The position numbers and the translations under genes are program-made. A DNA stretch of 64,000 nucleotides from Otis tarda (lineage: Eukaryota; Chordata; Aves; Otidiformes; Otididae). Where the stretch lies: assembly GCA_026413225.1 (NCBI GenBank), contig CM048552.1:56683001-56747000 (forward strand). Direction: 5' to 3'. Below are positions 59,101 to 64,000 of this stretch, piece after piece (within the stretch, counting starts at the first letter, position 1; the number at the start of each line of letters is the position of its first letter). The notes beneath the pieces were generated by a model, which had not been told where the DNA came from, did no database searches, and worked only from the letters and a program-made list of their open reading frames with translations.

Positions 59101-62100
59101 GAGCTGGATGCCTTCCGAGCCCAGGTGCAGAAGAATTTAGACGGGCGCCTGGGGAAGATGGCACAAGCCACTCAGGTAAGGGGATGAGCATGTGGTGGTA
59201 CCCGGGGTGCAGTGTGTGCTGCAGGGCATCCTCACCGCCAGCGTTGTGGGTCTCAAATGTTCTCCTTCTGCTGGCAGGAGATGGAGGCGCGCTTGCTGGA
59301 GCTGAACTCGGAGTGGCAGAGGTAACACTGGGTGTCCAGACAGAGCTGGTAGTGGGGTGAAATCACACTCAATTAGGGGCAGGCAGGTAGCAGGGTGAAA
59401 TCCCCATGGTGAGGCTTAGTGGGGGGGTTTCCAGATCTGGCTTGCCTGGGGCAAAGGAGACATCAAGAGGCACAGTCCTAGGGGAGAAAAAAGGAGGAAT
59501 GGATGTGTGGTACGTTGGCAAGAGAGCGCCCTGCCTGGCAGCCTTTGCCGCTGTCCATTTTTTATCGCTGTGGGAGAGCAGATTTTTTGGCCAAGGGGTG
59601 AGCTGGGAATGCTTTCCCACAGAATGGAGAAGAGTCCGTTGATGCGGGAATTAAAACCACTTGGGGCTGGAGGTGGGGTCAGCACAGGCACTTAGGGGAT
59701 CAACCTCTACCCCCCCCTTCCCCCCTGCCAGTTTGTGAGGGGAGCTGGGGCTGTCGGTGCAGGGTTTTGTTGCTTTTTGGCACAGAGTGGCACAGGAGGG
59801 CCTGCGAGGCAGCTTCCGACAGGAGGTGGGGAAGCTGGAGCAGGAGGTGGCGGCGCTGAGGAGGGAGCTGGCGGGCCTCAAGTCGGACCAGGAGGTGATG
59901 GGGAAGCACGTGGAGGGGTTGATGGAGCAGCTGAAGGCGGTGCGGGCTGAGGTGAGCCTCCCCAGTCCCCACCCTGTTTCGCAGAGGGAGGCGTGAGGGT
60001 CCCTGCCCCCAGGGCTGAGCTCTGTCCCCGTCGTTTCAGGTGGAAGCGCAGTTCCCGGCCTGGGTCACTCAGTTCCTGTCGCAGCCCCGGCAGGATGGCA
60101 CTGCTACCCTCATCCTCCAGCGGGAAGACTTGCAAGCGGAGCTCCAGGCCCTGGAGCGCAAGATCCTGGCCAAAGTCTTGGAGGACCGGAGGCTGTCAGC
60201 ACGGGATGCTCAGGCTGGTATCGGAGTGGCCCGGCGGCAAGGGGGGACTGCGGGGGTGACGGAGGAGGTGAGTGCTGGCCTGAGCTCTGGGGACATGATG
60301 GTGACCACAGGTGTGGGATCGAGGGCTGTGCGGTGGGGGGCTGGCATGCATGCCTGGCAGATGGCAGAGCCATGGGGACAGCCCTTCCAGCTGGGACGTT
60401 GATCCTGGGCTCGCATTCAACCTGGCAAGAGCATCCCTGAAAACTCCTCCATCCCTCCTCTGCCACCAGCTTCCTCTGGGCCGTGCCTGTGCCCTGCCCT
60501 AGAAGGGGTCGTAGGTGGCAATATCACCATGCCTGCCAGGCTCCTGCTGTCTTAAAATCAAGTTTCTGCTTGTGCTTCTCTCGCCCAGAAGCGGGGCAGG
60601 TGCCAGTAAGGTGTCTGTGGGTTGAGCGTCTTGCTTACCTCCCTCCTTCTGCAGCGCCACAGAGTCATGTGGGGCAAAGCATTTCAGCGGAATGACACCG
60701 CAGGAAAAAATGAGCTTGCTTGCTTTGGAAAGAGTTGTTGGCAATTCCCTGTGGAGGGGAGGGATTGAGCCAGGATTAGCAGTGCCTGCAGCCCGCCCAG
60801 GCTTCATGCGCGCTGTAAAGTGTGGAGCCGGAGCGGTGCTGTGGTGTCCCAGCTCCTGGGGTTGGCTTCTCAGGGATGCTCTGGTTGGTGCCCGTTGTGA
60901 TGTCCGATTTTCCAGATGGGGATTCTGTGGGACGGGGTAGAGAGGACAAGGAAACGATGCTGGGGAGGACCGGGTGGGCTGTCGGGCTGTGTCCGGTACT
61001 CACTGGTGGATGTGGGGCCAGATCCTTTGGGATGGGGACGAGTGAGCCTGGCGTGCCTGGGTGCTGTGCCTTCGTTGCACAGCGCTTCTTAGCTAGGGTA
61101 TTTTTAGCAACCGGTAACAAGGCTTCCCGGCCAAATGCGTGTCCTCTCATTTTTGCCGTGGTGATTCATCCCCTGGCTGTTCTGTGGGAAGGTCCTTGCG
61201 CCCTCTACATCCCCGTGGGGTGGAGGCGGGTGAGGGGCGGGACGCCAGTGCCAGCCCTTCACCCCTCTCGTGCCCTCTGCTCTCGCTGCAGCAAGTGCAT
61301 CTCATCGTGGGTCAAGCCCTGAAGCGCTACAGCGAGGACCGCGTGGGGATGGTCGACTACGCCCTGGAATCGGCCGGTAGGTGACAGATCAGGGAGGCTC
61401 TCGCCCACCCGGGGTGAGCCGGCTGTCCTGGGGAGGTGTCACAGGGCTTAGCTGCTGCCGTCCCTTCTCTCTGCCAGGGGCCAGCATCATCAGCACCCGC
61501 TGCTCGGAGACCTACGAGAGGCGGACGGCGCTGCTGACCTTGTTCGGCATCCCTCTGTGGTACCACTCGCAGTCCCCCCGCGTCATCCTGCAGGTGGGCA
61601 CCCTCGGGGCAAGACCCCAGTGAGGGGGAGGGTGGGATGGGATGGTTCTCGCGTGGGCTTAGTGGGTTTTATTGGGCTCTTGCTGTCCCTCCAAGCAAGC
61701 AGCCAGGCTGATGTCAGGGGGGAGAAAATGGCAGTGATGGTGATAACCTTGCTGGTGTCTCGTTCCTGTGCTTGTAGCCAGACGTCAACCCCGGGAACTG
61801 CTGGGCATTTCGTGGGTCCCAAGGCTTTGCCATCATCCGGCTCTCCAGCGTCATCCGCCCCACAGCTGTGACACTGGAGCATATCCCGAAATCCCTCTCA
61901 CCCCAGGGGACCATCCCCAGTGCCCCCAAGGACTTTGCTGTCTATGTGAGTGCCCTGGCCTGGAACCAAGGGAGCAGTGAGGGGATGCGGTGGGAGGGTG
62001 CTGTGGTGGAGGGCGCAGGAAGGGGAGGGCTAGCGAGCCCCGTACCTGGCTGGGAGGTGCTCTAGGGGGTGGGTGTTATCCTGAAGAGGAGGAAGAAGCA

Positions 62101-62703
62101 ATACTTTGAGGGGAGAGGGGGAGCATCAGGCCTTGGGAAGAGGTTTGGGAGACATTAGAAGAGAGGGGATTGAGTAGGTGTAACTTGTGGTCTTCCCCCC
62201 CCCCCCATCCTCCCCACTGGCCCCTGTCCCCACTTGTCCTTTTGGCCTGGAAGAGCAGGAGTGGGGGCAAAGCACGCTTGCTTCTCCATCTCCCTCTTTT
62301 GGCCCTGGGTGCACTCATCACCTCTGGTCTTCCTCTCTCATCACCCCTGGTTCTCCCTTTCTGCCTCCCTGCCCCCCCCATAGGGTTTGAAGGAGGAGGG
62401 AGAGGAGGAGGGTCTTCTCCTGGGGCAGTTCACCTACAACCACAACGGCGACCCTATCCAAACCTTTTACTTGGAGGTAAGTGTTTTGCCCTCTGAGTGC
62501 CCGACCCTGAGAAGAAAATGGGGCCCCTGGGGTCTCTGAGCCCTTAAGAGCTCTCAGGGGCTCAGGTTTTCCTTCCTCCTCTCCCCAAGGGTGACTCCGT
62601 GGGCACGTACCAGCTGGTGGAGCTCCGGGTGCTGAGCAATTGGGGCCACCCTGAATACACCTGCATCTACCGCTTCCGCGTGCACGGGGAGCCGGCGCAC
62701 TGA
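56127..62703 (+). CDS. SUN2: SUN2, inner nuclear membrane LINC-complex protein, 17 coding exons, 714 aa
   Basis: Exons: 56127-56254, 56829-57001, 57145-57279, 57416-57511, 57694-57787, 57967-58037, 58303-58427, 58780-59010, 59098-59175, 59278-59321, 59786-59951, 60040-60267, 61292-61376, 61478-61593, 61778-61945, 62384-62476, 62590-62703; all in frame, 714 residues (human 717). SUN2 spans the inner nuclear membrane and binds KASH proteins in the perinuclear space and lamin A inside. Seen: N-terminus MSRRSQRL, nucleoplasmic basic and Ser-rich region, one membrane segment (about 217-234, Leu-rich), coiled coils (about 275-520) and a C-terminal SUN domain (about 540-714). C560 in ISTRCSETYE matches the cysteine that disulfide-bonds KASH partners. 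The ending IYRFRVHGEPAH is identical to human as I remember it. SUN1 is excluded by the N-terminus and linker. Confidence 0.97.
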
Positions 62704-64000
62704 TCCCCGGCTCCTGCGTGGGACGAGGATGCTGCTGGGCTGAGAGCAGGAGGGGGATTCATCCGATTTGCTGCTTCGCGCGTAGAAATCCTGCGGTGCG
62801 CCAGCAGCTGCCCCAGGGAGCTGCTCCCCTCGAGGGAGAAGAGGTGGTGTTCAAGGGGTGAGGCTTTCACTCTTCCAGGGACCGGGGTGGTCCCTGGAAT
62901 GCAAGAGCATTCCGCGTGGGTCCTAGCGCAGCCTGGCTTGTTTTTTTTTCAGCGTGTATCGGACGTTTTAACTTTTTAAGCTAATTTTTTTAATGGGGTC
63001 TGTGCAACCTCTCGTCCCCATTGCCCTGCTCCTCTCTGACGGTGCGCCTAGCGTTGCCGGGGCTCAGGAAAGGGGTCTGTAACTTTGCGATGCGCTTCAT
63101 GCGGGCTTGGGCGCGATAACGGCGTATGGGACCGCGGTGGCTGGCTCAGTGCTGCTGGAGGAGGTGGGAGCCACCGATCAGCAGCCGCCGAGGCTCTCTC
63201 CCCTCCATGCAGGGTCGTTATTCCTGCCTTGGCGTTGGTTTAGGTAAAGATCTCCAGACCTTTGATGCTGGGCCGGCAGAGGGGAGATAAGACAGTATTA
63301 ACGAAGTATTAACATGAAACTAACGGTTTGGGGTGGCAGGAGGGGAGAAATTCAGCACGTGTGGGTGACGGAGCCAGCCCCGGTGCTGCCCTCCAGCCGC
63401 TCGAGCCCTCCTGCCGCTGGTGGCTGTGTTGGGTCTTGGTGATGCTGTTGGCTCCCTGGTGTTAAGCTTGACGATGCTATTGAAAACTTCCTGCTGCCTG
63501 CTTCCCCTTTTGGGTTTGTTCTGGTTTTGTTGTGGTTTGGTTTTTTTTGTTTGTGTTTTTTTTTTTCTTAAGGGATGTGGGGAGGGAGGTTATTTTCCAG
63601 TTGGGGATTTTTTTTTTTGTAGTAACAGAGGGGGGAAAAAAAAAAAAAAAGACTTTTTTTCCATGTGATTTCTACTTAATCGGAGAATGTTACTTGGCTC
63701 CACTCGCTTGGGCGAGTGGTTTAGGTGCGGAGAGGGCTAGAGCTTTGTTTAGTAGGAGAATAGCGCGCACAGTAGGATAAGCTAGAATAAGATGAGCAGA
63801 GCTGTTTAAAATTATGGGCCTTGAGTTGTCGGTGGCTTGGTAGTTGGACCTGGGAGACAAGGTTCTCTCTGGACTGCTGCTCGGTGGGGTGCTGGAGGCA
63901 CTCCTACCCTTCCTGCTCCGGAGATGTCCTCAGAGACTGCAACACGTGGCTGTGGCCTCTTGCCTGTGACTGCAACTGTATGCAGGCGACCGCTCGTGGT
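62704..64000 (+). other. SUN2: SUN2 3'UTR and downstream sequence
   Basis: No AATAAA is present before the window ends; AATAAG-like variants occur at about 63,786. T runs (63,540-63,568, 63,608-63,619) and an A run (63636-63650) are present. The UTR may continue past the window, or a variant signal may be used. I see no further gene. Confidence 0.45.

Overview
The window is vertebrate nuclear DNA, most likely avian. It carries spliced genes with GT-AG introns, CpG-island promoters, GC-rich isochore-like sequence and almost no transposons. The one recognisable mobile element is a CR1 LINE 3' end, typical of birds and other sauropsids. Five protein-coding genes, all on the plus strand, occur in the order CBX6 - NPTXR - DNAL4 - FAM20C-like - SUN2. 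Human chromosome 22q13.1 has the same genes in the same relative order and orientation, without the FAM20C-like gene (comparison from memory). All gene models were rebuilt by hand from splice sites, and every exon joins in frame.

Region by region: 1-1.2 kb is the CpG-rich upstream region of CBX6. CBX6 coding exons lie at 1,244-10,930, followed by a probable 7.8-kb 3'UTR ending near 18.77 kb. From 18.8 to 22.4 kb is intergenic sequence with the upstream region of NPTXR. NPTXR (22,589-31,837, polyadenylation near 33.35 kb) starts at a CTG, not an ATG. From 33.4 to 39.2 kb is a gene-free interval with simple repeats. DNAL4 has a promoter near 39.2-39.34 kb, coding exons at 40,846-43,324 and a poly(A) signal at 44,360. 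From 44.4 to 48.8 kb is intergenic. A ten-exon FAM20C-like secretory-pathway kinase lies at 48,847-53,795. From 54 to 56.1 kb is intergenic and SUN2 promoter sequence, with a full CRE and a 21-base G run. SUN2 (56,127-62,703) is followed by its 3'UTR, possibly to the end of the window.

The genes do not form one pathway. CBX6 is a chromatin reader of Polycomb complex PRC1. NPTXR is a membrane-anchored neuronal pentraxin. DNAL4 is a dynein light chain. The FAM20C-like gene is a predicted Golgi protein kinase. SUN2 is the inner nuclear membrane half of the LINC complex. The most notable observations are the extra FAM20 kinase with its catalytic residues intact, the CTG start of NPTXR, two well-formed hairpins in the NPTXR and CBX6 3'UTRs, a duplicated 46-bp segment, a possible poison micro-exon in CBX6 and an enhancer-like cluster in NPTXR intron 1.
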